From the NCBI GenBank assembly GCA_031267485.1, contig JAIRYY010000182.1, positions 1-12,023 on the forward strand: a stretch of DNA of 12,023 nucleotides, given 5' to 3'. Below are positions 1-8,323 of the stretch, in pieces (position 1 is the first letter of the stretch; every line of letters starts with the position of its first letter). The stretch is from Tannerella sp. (GTDB lineage: Bacteria; Bacteroidota; Bacteroidia; Bacteroidales; Tannerellaceae). The notes beneath the pieces are model-generated. The model worked only from the letters and a program-made list of their open reading frames with translations. It searched no databases and was not told the origin of the DNA. The translations under genes and the position numbers were made by a program.

Positions 1-123
1 TCGGGACGTCCCAAAGTCATTTCGGGACGTCCCAAAGTCATTTCGGGACGTCCCAAAGTCATTTCGGGACGTCCCAAAGTCATTTCGGGACGTCCCAAAG
101 TCATTTCGGGACGTCCCAAAGTC
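1..123. repeat. 21-bp tandem repeat array, six copies, cut by the window edge
   Basis: Five complete identical 21-bp units start at 1, 22, 43, 64 and 85, and a sixth unit of 18 bp occupies 106-123. I see no mismatch between copies. Each unit contains the perfect 10-bp palindrome GGGACGTCCC, followed by AAAGTCATT. The array probably continues left of the window, so the true copy number is unknown. It ends 40 bp before the preferred ATG of the sigma factor gene. The period equals about two turns of B-DNA, so all palindromes lie on the same helix face. Perfect identity suggests recent or ongoing expansion and contraction. A role as a protein-binding array or variable upstream element is inference; it could also be a neutral minisatellite. 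Confidence 0.97.
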
Positions 124-163
124 TCACGTTATCTTTATATACCGTTTAACATTGGAAGAATTT

Positions 164-715
164 ATGCGGCGCGATGAAAAACATATTGATATTGAAAGAA
201 TAGCGGAGGGCGATCACGGGACTTTCCGCCGGATGTTCATACAATATTATCCCAAGCTCAAATCTTTCATTAACCGTTTGGTCAAATCCGAAGAAGTTGC
301 GGAAGATTTGTCGCAGGATATTTTTGAATACATCTGGGTGAACAGGAAAGACCTGTCCGACCTGAAATCACTGGAAGGCTATCTCTTTGGGATAGCCCGG
401 AATAAGGCGTGTAATTATCTGACGCACAAGACGGTCGAAGAGGATTATATCTCATCCTGCACGGCCGGTTTGGCCGGATATATGCCCGATGAAGAAATTC
501 AGGCCAAAGAACTCGAACTGCTCATACGGATGACGGTCGAGCAAATGCCGGAGCAGCGGCGCCGCGTCTTCGTGATGAGCCGGGTTGAGAACCTGAAAAA
601 TGCCGAGATAGCCGAGAAACTGAATATCTTCAAAAAAACAGTGGAAAATCATCTTAATCACGCACTGAATCGTATCAGGGAAGTAATCGCCCTCGCCCTG
701 ATCTTCTTTTTTTAG
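164..715 (+). CDS. ECF RNA polymerase sigma-70 factor (Bacteroidota SusCD-associated type)
   Basis: This is an extracytoplasmic-function sigma factor of 183 aa, expected to direct RNA polymerase to the SusCD operon. Region 2 spans about residues 20-90 and includes AEDLSQDIFEYIW, the usual core-binding and -10 recognition helix, then GYLFGIARNKACNYL. Region 4 spans about 118-172 and carries a helix-turn-helix with NAEIAEKLNIFKKTVENHL, close to the family pattern. There is no region 1 or 3, as expected for ECF factors. The C-terminus is a hydrophobic tail ending in FFF. I chose ATG 164 because GGAAG lies a few bases upstream; an in-frame TTG at 152 would add four residues. The reading frame stays open from 152 back to the window edge through the tandem repeats, but contains no ATG there. 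The anti-sigma gene follows after about 70 bp, which supports a sigma/anti-sigma pair. Confidence 0.93.
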   Translation: MRRDEKHIDIERIAEGDHGTFRRMFIQYYPKLKSFINRLVKSEEVAEDLSQDIFEYIWVNRKDLSDLKSLEGYLFGIARNKACNYLTHKTVEEDYISSCTAGLAGYMPDEEIQAKELELLIRMTVEQMPEQRRRVFVMSRVENLKNAEIAEKLNIFKKTVENHLNHALNRIREVIALALIFFF

Positions 716-785
716 GAAAAAAAATCCTCCGTTCGCTTGGGTGCGGAACCGTTTGAAAATTACATATAAATAAAAAGTGAAAAAT

Positions 786-1766
786 ATGTCGAGAACACGT
801 CAAATCATGGAAACCTATTTCGGGGGGATATATCCCGAAAACGTCCGGAAGAAATTTGCAGAGTGGCTCATGGACGAACAGAACAGGGAAGAAAAGGATG
901 AAATCCTGTCGGAAATGTGGGACAGGCCGGACATGGAAGCCGGCCGGTCAACCGAAAAATCGTTCCGCGAGTTACAGCTCAGGATTTTTGCGCCGGCAAA
1001 CCGGTTGGCGTCTCCCGTCCGCACTTTGCTGAAAGTTGCGGCGGTATTGCTCTTACCCCTCCTTTCGGCAACCGTCACGTACCTCTATCTGGAGCGGGAC
1101 ACTGTCCCCGCCGGCGATGTGAAATTAGTCGAGTGTATCGTTCCCAATGGAGAGATGAGGTCTATTCTCCTGCCCGATTCTTCCGAAGTGAAGCTCAATG
1201 CGGGAAGCATGCTTGTCTATCCCGAACATTTCGGCCGGACGCGAACGGTGTATCTCAACGGAGAGGCGTATTTCAGCGTTGCAAGGAGTGAAAAACAGCC
1301 GTTTGTCATAAACACGACCGATATGGAGGTGGAAGTGTTGGGTACGGTCTTCAACGTCTCGTCCTATACCGACGACGACAATTCGTCCGTCACGCTTGAA
1401 AGCGGAAAAGTAAATGTGCGGCTCAAAAATGCCGCGGACAGAGATTTGCTGCTTGCGCCCAGCGAACGGGTAACTTTCAACAGGAAGTCGGGGCTTGTGG
1501 AAATACAAACCGTCAGGGTGGATGCCGTTACCGCATGGACAGGCGGCAGTCTCGCCATCCAGGGCATGTCGATAGACGAAATAGCAAAAACCATCAGGCG
1601 CAGGTATGGCATGGAGGTCTATCTCAACTCCCACAGCTACGGGGACGAACAGATTACCATGAAACTGGACCGGGAGCAGGACATCAACGGGTTTATGGAT
1701 GTGCTGAAATACCTTATCCCCGGTTTGCGGTATAAAATAGAGCGCGATAAACTGTACATTTATTAA
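786..1766 (+). CDS. FecR-family anti-sigma factor (inner-membrane signal transducer)
   Basis: This single-pass inner-membrane protein should hold the neighbouring sigma factor inactive until the outer-membrane transporter signals. The cytoplasmic N-terminal part is about 80 residues and rich in charged residues. One membrane segment follows at about residues 81-101 (LLKVAAVLLLPLLSATVTYL). The periplasmic FecR domain runs from about 115 to 215, with VPNGEMRSILLPDSSEVKLN and later LGTVFNVSSY. A C-terminal DUF4974-like domain at about 250-326 begins at IQGMSIDEIAKTI and ends at LYIY; it resembles an STN fold and is thought to contact the transporter. Length (326 aa) is usual. ATG 786 is preferred; an in-frame GTG at 777 would add three residues. 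The SusC gene starts 30 bp downstream, so co-transcription is likely. A sequence-specific promoter in the gap is not evident. Confidence 0.93.
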   Translation: MSRTRQIMETYFGGIYPENVRKKFAEWLMDEQNREEKDEILSEMWDRPDMEAGRSTEKSFRELQLRIFAPANRLASPVRTLLKVAAVLLLPLLSATVTYLYLERDTVPAGDVKLVECIVPNGEMRSILLPDSSEVKLNAGSMLVYPEHFGRTRTVYLNGEAYFSVARSEKQPFVINTTDMEVEVLGTVFNVSSYTDDDNSSVTLESGKVNVRLKNAADRDLLLAPSERVTFNRKSGLVEIQTVRVDAVTAWTGGSLAIQGMSIDEIAKTIRRRYGMEVYLNSHSYGDEQITMKLDREQDINGFMDVLKYLIPGLRYKIERDKLYIY

Positions 1767-1796
1767 ATCAATATTCATAAAAAACGCAGTAAAAAC

Positions 1797-4700
1797 ATGA
1801 AATTATCCAATTATTTTTTCAGAGAAAAACAGAATTATTTTCAAAAAGTCATTCCGTATCTGTTCCTGCTTGCTGCCGCAGTGACGGCTCAGGCACAGAA
1901 TCAGCAGATAACCCTGTCCGCCGGGCAGACGACGATTCGTTCCGCACTGGAGGAAATAGAAGAGCAGACCGGCCTTAACGTCGCCTACAACGAAAGGACA
2001 ATCAACGTAAACCGGACTGTCGCGGTCGATGATATTAAAGGCAAACCGCTCACGGAAGCCCTGACCGCCATTTTGAAGGGGACGGGCAGTACTTTTAAAA
2101 TACAGGGAAAGCAAATCCTCATTGTACCGGCTGCGGTTGAGGGGCAGACCGGGACGGTTTCCGGCGCGGTAATCGACGAAACAGGCGAGCCGGTTGTTGG
2201 CGCGAGCGTGGTTGAAAAGGGCACAACCAATGGAACCAGTACCGATATGGACGGCAAGTTCAGCCTGAACATCCCGTCCGGCGCGATACTTGCCGTCTCA
2301 TATATCGGATATCAGACACAGGAGATTGCCGTGGAGAATCAGTCTCTTGTTAACATTACCTTAAAGGAAGACCGGCTGGCTTTGGACGAAATCGTGGTTG
2401 TCGGCTATGGCGTGCAGAAAAAATCGGATGTGACGGGCGCTGTTGCGGCAATTAAGAAAGAGATGCTGGAGGAGCGTCCCCAGACAAACATTATCCAGAC
2501 GCTGCAGGGAGCGATTGCAGGCCTGAACGTTTCAATCACGGGAACCAACGCGGAGGGGTCGTCTTCGACGACCGTCATTCGCGGCACCAATTCAATTACC
2601 GCATCAAACAAGCCCCTTATCATTCTGGACGGCATTCCGTTCGACGGTCCCTGGTCGGAAATCAATGCCAATGACGTGCAAAGTATTGAGGTGCTGAAGG
2701 ACGCATCGTCGGCCGCCATTTATGGCGCGCGCGGCAGCAACGGCGTCATCCTTATCACCACCAAACGCGGAGAGGCCGGCAAAACGAGTGTTTCATACAA
2801 TTCGTTCTTCACCTTCAGCGGCCCCGTCAATCTTCCACGGATGATGAACGGGGAAGAGTTCTGGAAATACAAAACCGAAGCAATACAGGAATCGCTTGGT
2901 GCAAATGCGAAGCCTGACGCCTATCTTGCGCAGATGACGGCGACCGAAATTGGAATGCATGAAAACGGGAAATATACCGACTGGATAGACGAGATTACCC
3001 GCAACTCGTTTTCACAGCAGCACAATCTGTCGTTCACGGGCGGGGCCGGCAAAACGAAATATTTTATTTCCGGCAATTACAGCCAGACGGAGGGCGTCCG
3101 GGTAAACAATCAGTTTGAGCGTTATAATTTTCGAGTGAACGTTGACCAGGAGTTTTTTCCATGGCTCAAATTCGCGACGAATACCCAGATGGGGCGTTAT
3201 GACCGTAGCGGCAACAGTCCCGACTTCGGACGCGCTTTTCTGATGATTCCGCTCGCCGAGGCGTATAACGGGGACGGCTCCGTCAAACTCAAGGCCTGGG
3301 AAAGCAGCAGCGAAGCGTTCAACCGCAATCCGCTGAGCAATATCAATGAAAAAAGCAGCGATATTCGCTACAAGGTGATTACGAACAATGCCGTTGATAT
3401 AAAATTTCCGTTTATCAAAGGGCTGAGTTACAAACTGAATACGGGATTTACCTATGAGTCAAGCACGTATAAGAACTACGAGGGGCGCGACACTTATTTC
3501 GGCGAGCAGTTGAACGGCCGGTTGAATACCGATGACTGGAATACGACGGACTGGATTATTGAAAATATCCTTTCCTATGTGCACACTTTCGGCAAACACG
3601 ATATATTTTTCACGGGATTATACTCGGCCGAGAGCAAGGTGTACGAGCAGAATACGATGGAGGGCGTTGATTTTCCGAATGATGTGATGACATATTACCA
3701 GGCTTCAAAAGCGGGAACATTATCCGGTTCGTCGTCATACTGGAAACAGAATCATATCTCTCAAATGGGGCGGCTCAACTATGCGTATGACAGCCGCTAC
3801 CTGCTTACGCTCACAGCGCGCCGTGACGGATATTCCGCTTTCGGCGAAAGCAGTAAATTCGGCGTTTTCCCTTCCATGGCGGTCGGATGGAATATCCATA
3901 ATGAAAATTTTTATTCGCAAAACAATCCGTTATCCAGCCTTAAACTTCGCCTTTCATACGGGAAAAACGGCAATGAAGCGATTAGTGGAGCTTACGCCAC
4001 GCTTCCCAATCTCAGTACGTTCAATTATCTTACCGAAGACCACAAGCCCATGTACGGCTTTTATCCGATGAAACTTGCATCGCCCTCGCTGGGCTGGGAA
4101 TCGACCACTTCGTTCAACTCCGGCATTGATTTCGGCCTCTGGGGCGGACGGGTGCAAGGCTCGTTTGACATTTACCGGTCGGATACGGAAGACTTGCTCC
4201 TGAGGCGTACCATTCCTACAATTAACGGGACCTCCAGCCTGCTGGAAAATATCGGCGCCACATCAAACAATGGCTTTGAACTCCATATCACTTCCAGCAA
4301 TATCAGTCATAAGGATTTCAAATGGACGACAGCTTTTAATGTCGTTCACTACAATACGAGGATAAAAGACGTGGGATTGTATGATGAAAACGGAAAGCCT
4401 GTTGATGACACGGCTTCGCGCTGGTTCATCGGAGAACCCGTAGACGTGAACTATGGTTATGTCTTCGATGGAATATGGCAGGTCACCGACCCCGCCAACC
4501 CCAACAGTCCGCAAAACCCCGATTATCCCTATTCCATTCCGGGCTATGTCAAATACAGGGAAGTGGACGGCAAGACGGGTATCACGCCCGACGACCGGTC
4601 AATCATCGGACGGACAATCCCGGATTTCACGGCAAGCATGATGAATACGATAACGTATAAAAACTTCATACTGAGTTTCTTCATCAACGCGCAGTGTGGC

Positions 4701-5075
4701 GCGACAGCACGTAATTCGCTGCGTGACGTGAATGGTAATTCGTATTCTCAAAACAAGATGATGATTGAATACTGGACGCCTGAAAATCCGATAAATACGT
4801 ATCCGAAAAACCTGTTAAGCAGCGCTGTAAACATCAACGATGCGGGGTTTTACGAAAAAACGGATTTTCTGCGCCTGCAGGATGTCACGCTAACTTACCG
4901 GCTGCCGAAAAGCTGGCTGGACGCAATCAACGTGGACCGTCTGGAAATTTTCGGAAACCTCAAAAATGCAGCGACATGGACTTCCTGGACGGGACTTGAT
5001 CCCGAATTTATTTCAAGTCAGCGATCTGCGCCCGCTTTACGCTCGTTCGTCATCGGATGCAAACTTGATTTTTAG
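1797..5075 (+). CDS. SusC/RagA-family TonB-dependent outer-membrane transporter with STN domain
   Basis: This 1092-residue TonB-dependent importer should move a bulky ligand, such as an oligosaccharide or oligopeptide, across the outer membrane with its SusD partner. A signal peptide covers about residues 1-34, ending near AQA-QNQ. A secretin/TonB N-terminal short domain (STN) lies at about 38-110 and is the hallmark of transducers that signal to FecR. A carboxypeptidase-regulatory-like beta domain follows at about 119-190 (GEPVVGASVVEKGT). The TonB-box region LDEIVVVGYG is at about 196-205, then the plug with DVTGAVAAI and AAIYGARGSNGVILITTKRG. The rest is the beta-barrel, ending in the typical aromatic terminus KLDF. 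The STN domain together with the upstream sigma/FecR pair predicts substrate-induced transcription. RagA of Porphyromonas gingivalis is a peptide-importing family member, which suits the peptidase genes downstream, but the ligand cannot be read from sequence. Confidence 0.96.
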   Translation: MKLSNYFFREKQNYFQKVIPYLFLLAAAVTAQAQNQQITLSAGQTTIRSALEEIEEQTGLNVAYNERTINVNRTVAVDDIKGKPLTEALTAILKGTGSTFKIQGKQILIVPAAVEGQTGTVSGAVIDETGEPVVGASVVEKGTTNGTSTDMDGKFSLNIPSGAILAVSYIGYQTQEIAVENQSLVNITLKEDRLALDEIVVVGYGVQKKSDVTGAVAAIKKEMLEERPQTNIIQTLQGAIAGLNVSITGTNAEGSSSTTVIRGTNSITASNKPLIILDGIPFDGPWSEINANDVQSIEVLKDASSAAIYGARGSNGVILITTKRGEAGKTSVSYNSFFTFSGPVNLPRMMNGEEFWKYKTEAIQESLGANAKPDAYLAQMTATEIGMHENGKYTDWIDEITRNSFSQQHNLSFTGGAGKTKYFISGNYSQTEGVRVNNQFERYNFRVNVDQEFFPWLKFATNTQMGRYDRSGNSPDFGRAFLMIPLAEAYNGDGSVKLKAWESSSEAFNRNPLSNINEKSSDIRYKVITNNAVDIKFPFIKGLSYKLNTGFTYESSTYKNYEGRDTYFGEQLNGRLNTDDWNTTDWIIENILSYVHTFGKHDIFFTGLYSAESKVYEQNTMEGVDFPNDVMTYYQASKAGTLSGSSSYWKQNHISQMGRLNYAYDSRYLLTLTARRDGYSAFGESSKFGVFPSMAVGWNIHNENFYSQNNPLSSLKLRLSYGKNGNEAISGAYATLPNLSTFNYLTEDHKPMYGFYPMKLASPSLGWESTTSFNSGIDFGLWGGRVQGSFDIYRSDTEDLLLRRTIPTINGTSSLLENIGATSNNGFELHITSSNISHKDFKWTTAFNVVHYNTRIKDVGLYDENGKPVDDTASRWFIGEPVDVNYGYVFDGIWQVTDPANPNSPQNPDYPYSIPGYVKYREVDGKTGITPDDRSIIGRTIPDFTASMMNTITYKNFILSFFINAQCGATARNSLRDVNGNSYSQNKMMIEYWTPENPINTYPKNLLSSAVNINDAGFYEKTDFLRLQDVTLTYRLPKSWLDAINVDRLEIFGNLKNAATWTSWTGLDPEFISSQRSAPALRSFVIGCKLDF

Positions 5076-5097
5076 CAATTATACAGTTAACGGTAAA

Positions 5098-6924
5098 ATG
5101 ATTATGAAAAATAAAAATCCCTTTTATATGATAGCAGGCGCACTCGTGCTGAGCATGAGTTGCAGCGAAGCGGAGTTTTTGAAGGAAGAACCCCGCGATA
5201 ATATCTATGCTGAAAATTTACTGGTGGATTATGCCGGCTTTCAGTCCATGATAACGGCTTTGCAGGGCGAGATGCGCAACGAATACCGCAGAACCGACTA
5301 TATGGCAAACGACGACCGTTCGGGAATGCCCATCTCCGTGCAGGGAATTTTTGCCGGAGGAGCCGATAATTCATGGGGAAACAATATCGGCAACACTGGC
5401 GCGAAGTTCAGTTTTGTATTGCAGCCCGCCGATATCAAACGGACGGATAACGATTTGTTTGAAGTGATTTTCATGTGGCTCTACAAAATTGTCAACACGG
5501 CAAATATGGTGATATCGAGAGCCGGGAATGAAGATGTAAAATGGGGAGGCGCGACCGTGGAAGAAAATCAGGCGAACAAAGACAGGATTCTGTCCCAGGC
5601 CTGTTTTGCCCGTGCATGGGCATACCGGCACCTTACCTACACATACGGCGCCGTACCGTTATCGACGGAAGAAATAACGGGCGAGAATTACCGTACCGAC
5701 TGGGAGCGCGATCCCGTATCCCGGATACGCGAACTGATGAAAGCCGATTTGAGATTTGCGGCAGAGCATCTTCCGCTTCGCGCCGCGAACAATAATTACA
5801 TTTCGGGCGCCATGGCCCGTCATTATCTGGGCGAGCTGTATCTTGCAACCGATCAGCCGGACAGTGCAATTATTGCCATGAAACCGCTGGTGGAAAGTTC
5901 GGAATACGCATTGATGACCGCCCCGTTCGGCAAATCGCCCGCTTCTCCCGCCTGTCCGTTCATTGATGTATTCACCAGTCCGTCCTATGCCGACGGCAAT
6001 AAGGAGGTACTGTATTATTTCACCCTTGCCGAGCCTACGGTCGCTGCTGCAGGCATTCCGACCGACGTGTGGATTAAGTCCACCTGGAAAAATTACTATT
6101 CCAACGATGGAACAATCAATAAGAGCAACCTGCAGGCGCCCGAATATACAGGCGGCGCACTGACTTATAATCAGGTTTTCTGGCTCAACAACGGAGGCAA
6201 GGGCACAGCGCGCCTGTCGCCTTCGCTCGGTGCAATAAGGCTGTACAGCTACAAGGGCATGGGAGCTCGTGACATGCGCGTCAACGAGCCTGCCATGGCC
6301 TGGAAAATCTGGGAGAAAAATGCGGATGGCAACAGGGTTGAATTTCTAAGTGCAGGCAAAGCGCCTATTGATACGGTGTTGACTGCGGTAATGCAGGACG
6401 ATACCCGGACAACGGTACAGAACTATAAGTGGCCGTCAACCCGCAAGTGGGATTATACGCAACAGGTACAGTCGTCGGGCGACATCGACCCGACATACGC
6501 CGATCTGGTCTATCTGCGCCTGTCGGACACGTACCTGCTCTATGCTGAAGCGCTGTATGAAAGCGGCAATACGGGTGAAGCTGCCGCATGGATTAACAGA
6601 GTGCGGCAGCGCGCCGGCGTTGTGGATATCAGTGCGACGGATCTTGTAGCGGAAGGGCTTGACCTTATTCTTGACGAACGGAGCCGCGAATTGCTCTGTG
6701 AAGAGGAACGCCGGCATACGCTCATCCGCGTAAGCCAGAAAAAAGGTGGCAATGAAAGAGCGGTGGACAACTATTTCAAGCGCCGCACGCGTGAACTGAA
6801 TGAAATTGCCGGCCGGGATGCGCGGGGAATGAACACTCCCGGCCTGCCGGTACTATTGCCTGTTCCTGTGATTTTCATCGATTCGAATACGGGAAGGCCG
6901 ATTGAACAGAATCCGGGATATTAG
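5098..6924 (+). CDS. SusD/RagB-family outer-membrane nutrient-binding lipoprotein
   Basis: This surface lipoprotein of 608 aa should cap the SusC barrel and help capture substrate. The N-terminus has a lipoprotein signal ending in LSMSC with Cys22 as the likely lipidation site, followed by SEAEFLKEEP, which resembles SusD starts. The central part has helix-rich TPR-like segments, for example ACFARAWAYRHLTYTYGAVP and AMARHYLGELYLATDQPDSA. The C-terminal part contains YLRLSDTYLLYAEALYESGN, NRVRQRAGV and LDERSRELLCEEERR, all typical of RagB/SusD. It ends in EQNPGY, a common family ending. I prefer ATG 5098; ATG 5104 (MKNKNPFY) is equally plausible. The open frame extends back into the SusC gene, but that extension would destroy the signal peptide. 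It begins 22 bp after the SusC stop, as expected for a SusCD pair. Confidence 0.95.
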   Translation: MIMKNKNPFYMIAGALVLSMSCSEAEFLKEEPRDNIYAENLLVDYAGFQSMITALQGEMRNEYRRTDYMANDDRSGMPISVQGIFAGGADNSWGNNIGNTGAKFSFVLQPADIKRTDNDLFEVIFMWLYKIVNTANMVISRAGNEDVKWGGATVEENQANKDRILSQACFARAWAYRHLTYTYGAVPLSTEEITGENYRTDWERDPVSRIRELMKADLRFAAEHLPLRAANNNYISGAMARHYLGELYLATDQPDSAIIAMKPLVESSEYALMTAPFGKSPASPACPFIDVFTSPSYADGNKEVLYYFTLAEPTVAAAGIPTDVWIKSTWKNYYSNDGTINKSNLQAPEYTGGALTYNQVFWLNNGGKGTARLSPSLGAIRLYSYKGMGARDMRVNEPAMAWKIWEKNADGNRVEFLSAGKAPIDTVLTAVMQDDTRTTVQNYKWPSTRKWDYTQQVQSSGDIDPTYADLVYLRLSDTYLLYAEALYESGNTGEAAAWINRVRQRAGVVDISATDLVAEGLDLILDERSRELLCEEERRHTLIRVSQKKGGNERAVDNYFKRRTRELNEIAGRDARGMNTPGLPVLLPVPVIFIDSNTGRPIEQNPGY

Positions 6925-6940
6925 CCAAAGATTACAGGAC

Positions 6941-8320
6941 ATGTCAATCATCGCATCTTCATTATCAATTGTATTCATTGTCATTACGGCCGTTTACCTC
7001 TACCGGAAATTCAATCCGCAGGCCGTACTCCTCGTGTCGGGAGTACTCATGTTGTCGGTTGCCGTTCTTTTGGGGGTAAACACGTTTGAACTGAGCAAAC
7101 CGACGAATAACACCCTGTTCGACCTGTTCCGTCTGATGGAGGAGACGTTTCAGACGAATCATCTGCGTGTCGGCCTGATGATTATGACAATCGGGGGATA
7201 CGTGGCTTTTATGAACAGAATAGAAGCCACCAGCGCCCTCGTTTACGTGTCGATGAAGCCACTCGGCTTTTTTCACAAATATCCTTACTGGGCGGCGACC
7301 CTCGTAATTCCTATCGGGCAACTCCTGTTTATCACCACGCCATCGGCTGTCGGACTGGGACTGTTGCTTGTTGCCTCGGTTTATCCCGTTCTGGTGAATC
7401 TCGGAGTGAGCAGGCTGACAGCGCTTTCGGTTATTTCCGCCGCCACGATTTTCGATCAGGGGCCGGGTTCCGCCAATACGGCGCTGGCGTCCGAGCTTAT
7501 CGGGCAGACGAATGTTTTTTATTTCGTCACGCATCAAATCCCGCTCGTTATCCCCACAACACTGGTGGTAATGGCGGCGTATTACTTTTCAAACCGGTAC
7601 TTTGACCGGAAAGACAGAGCTAAAAATGTTGAGCCGCAGGATATCCCGGAGCTTAAACCGCCGAACGTTAATGTGCCGCTCATATTTGCTTTTCTGCCGG
7701 TACTGCCGCTGTTCCTCCTGATAATCTTTTCGCCGTATCTGAATTTATTCGATCCGCCAATTCAGATAAATACCACGGTTGCCATGTTCGTATCGTTATT
7801 TGTCTCCATCATTTTCGTGCTTTTCCATTATCGCAGCATGAAGCGGACATTTGAGGCCATTTCGCATTTCTGGAAAGGCATGGGCAATGTTTTTGCAACG
7901 GTAGTGACGCTGATAATTGCAGCAGAGGTGTTTTCAAAGGGATTAATCAGCCTGGGCTTTATCGATTCGCTTGTTTCCATCACTTCGCATCTCGGAATGT
8001 CGGGCATCGGCGTTTCCGCAGTCATTACACTGATTGTATTTGGTGCGGCCATGCTGATGGGAAGCGGAAATGCGGCCTTTTTTTCCTTTGGGCCGCTGTT
8101 GCCGGGCATTGCGGGGCAGTTGAGTTTGCCTGCCCATGTCATGGTGTTGCCGATGCAGTTGTCGTCGAGTATGGGACGGGCTGCTTCGCCGATAGCGGGA
8201 GTCATTGTCGCCATTGCGGGGGTAGCCGGCGTCTCGTCCGCGGATATTGCCAAACGCAATCTGTTGCCGCTGTCGGCCGGATTGATATTCATGCTTGCCT
8301 GTCATTTCCTAACCATCTGA
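6941..8320 (+). CDS. dcuC: DcuC-family anaerobic C4-dicarboxylate transporter
   Basis: This polytopic inner-membrane carrier of 459 aa belongs to the DcuC type, whose members exchange or export succinate, fumarate, malate or aspartate in anaerobes. About a dozen hydrophobic segments are visible, starting with residues 3-21. Conserved-looking stretches include TTPSAVGLGLLLVASVYPVL (about 132-151), SAATIFDQGPGSANTAL (166-182), MGSGNAAFFSFGPLLPG (373-389) and SSSMGRAASPIAGVIVAIAG (408-427), the last matching the re-entrant region near the DcuC C-terminus. I chose ATG 6941, preceded by CAGGAC and 16 bp after the SusD stop; the open frame reaches a TTG at 6902 inside susD but adds no membrane segment. 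A metabolic carrier directly behind SusCD and before isoaspartyl dipeptidase suggests handling of aspartate or its product succinate. Substrate is inferred from family only; related YfcC-like carriers are the main alternative. Confidence 0.86.
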   Translation: MSIIASSLSIVFIVITAVYLYRKFNPQAVLLVSGVLMLSVAVLLGVNTFELSKPTNNTLFDLFRLMEETFQTNHLRVGLMIMTIGGYVAFMNRIEATSALVYVSMKPLGFFHKYPYWAATLVIPIGQLLFITTPSAVGLGLLLVASVYPVLVNLGVSRLTALSVISAATIFDQGPGSANTALASELIGQTNVFYFVTHQIPLVIPTTLVVMAAYYFSNRYFDRKDRAKNVEPQDIPELKPPNVNVPLIFAFLPVLPLFLLIIFSPYLNLFDPPIQINTTVAMFVSLFVSIIFVLFHYRSMKRTFEAISHFWKGMGNVFATVVTLIIAAEVFSKGLISLGFIDSLVSITSHLGMSGIGVSAVITLIVFGAAMLMGSGNAAFFSFGPLLPGIAGQLSLPAHVMVLPMQLSSSMGRAASPIAGVIVAIAGVAGVSSADIAKRNLLPLSAGLIFMLACHFLTI

Positions 8321-8323
8321 TTT

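Noticed and set aside
1..123. CRISPR array
   Set aside because: The units are directly abutting with no variable spacers, and the period is only 21 bp, so this is a simple tandem repeat.
1..123. Minus-strand promoters within the repeats (TTTG followed 21 bp later by TGACTTTG)
   Set aside because: The spacing between the two elements is about 13 bp, not 19-21, and the -7 match lacks the A at the second position.
130..137. TATCTTTA as a -7 box for the sigma operon
   Set aside because: It differs by one base from TAnnTTTG and has no TTTG at the right distance upstream, so it is too weak to list as a promoter.
700..730. T7/A8 homopolymers around the sigma stop codon as a frameshift or terminator site
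   Set aside because: Read-through or slippage gives no useful extension, and hydrophobic C-terminal tails are usual in this sigma family. The AGGA/TCCT arms are only four bases, too short for a terminator.
1125..1778. A 217-codon open frame on the minus strand opposite the anti-sigma gene
   Set aside because: It lies wholly over the fecR gene, has no recognisable domain, and fits an antisense shadow of a real gene. Similar minus-strand frames at 6965-7537, 7828-8292, 9496-10026 and 10372-10926 were left out for the same reason.
4966..5097. N-terminal extension of the SusD frame into the end of susC
   Set aside because: It overlaps the C-terminal barrel of SusC and would place a lipoprotein signal about 45 residues inside the protein. 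ATG 5098 or 5104 gives a normal lipoprotein signal.
6902..6940. TTG start of the DcuC-like gene inside susD
   Set aside because: ATG 6941 follows CAGGAC and gives a hydrophobic N-terminus directly; the extension adds only polar residues overlapping susD.
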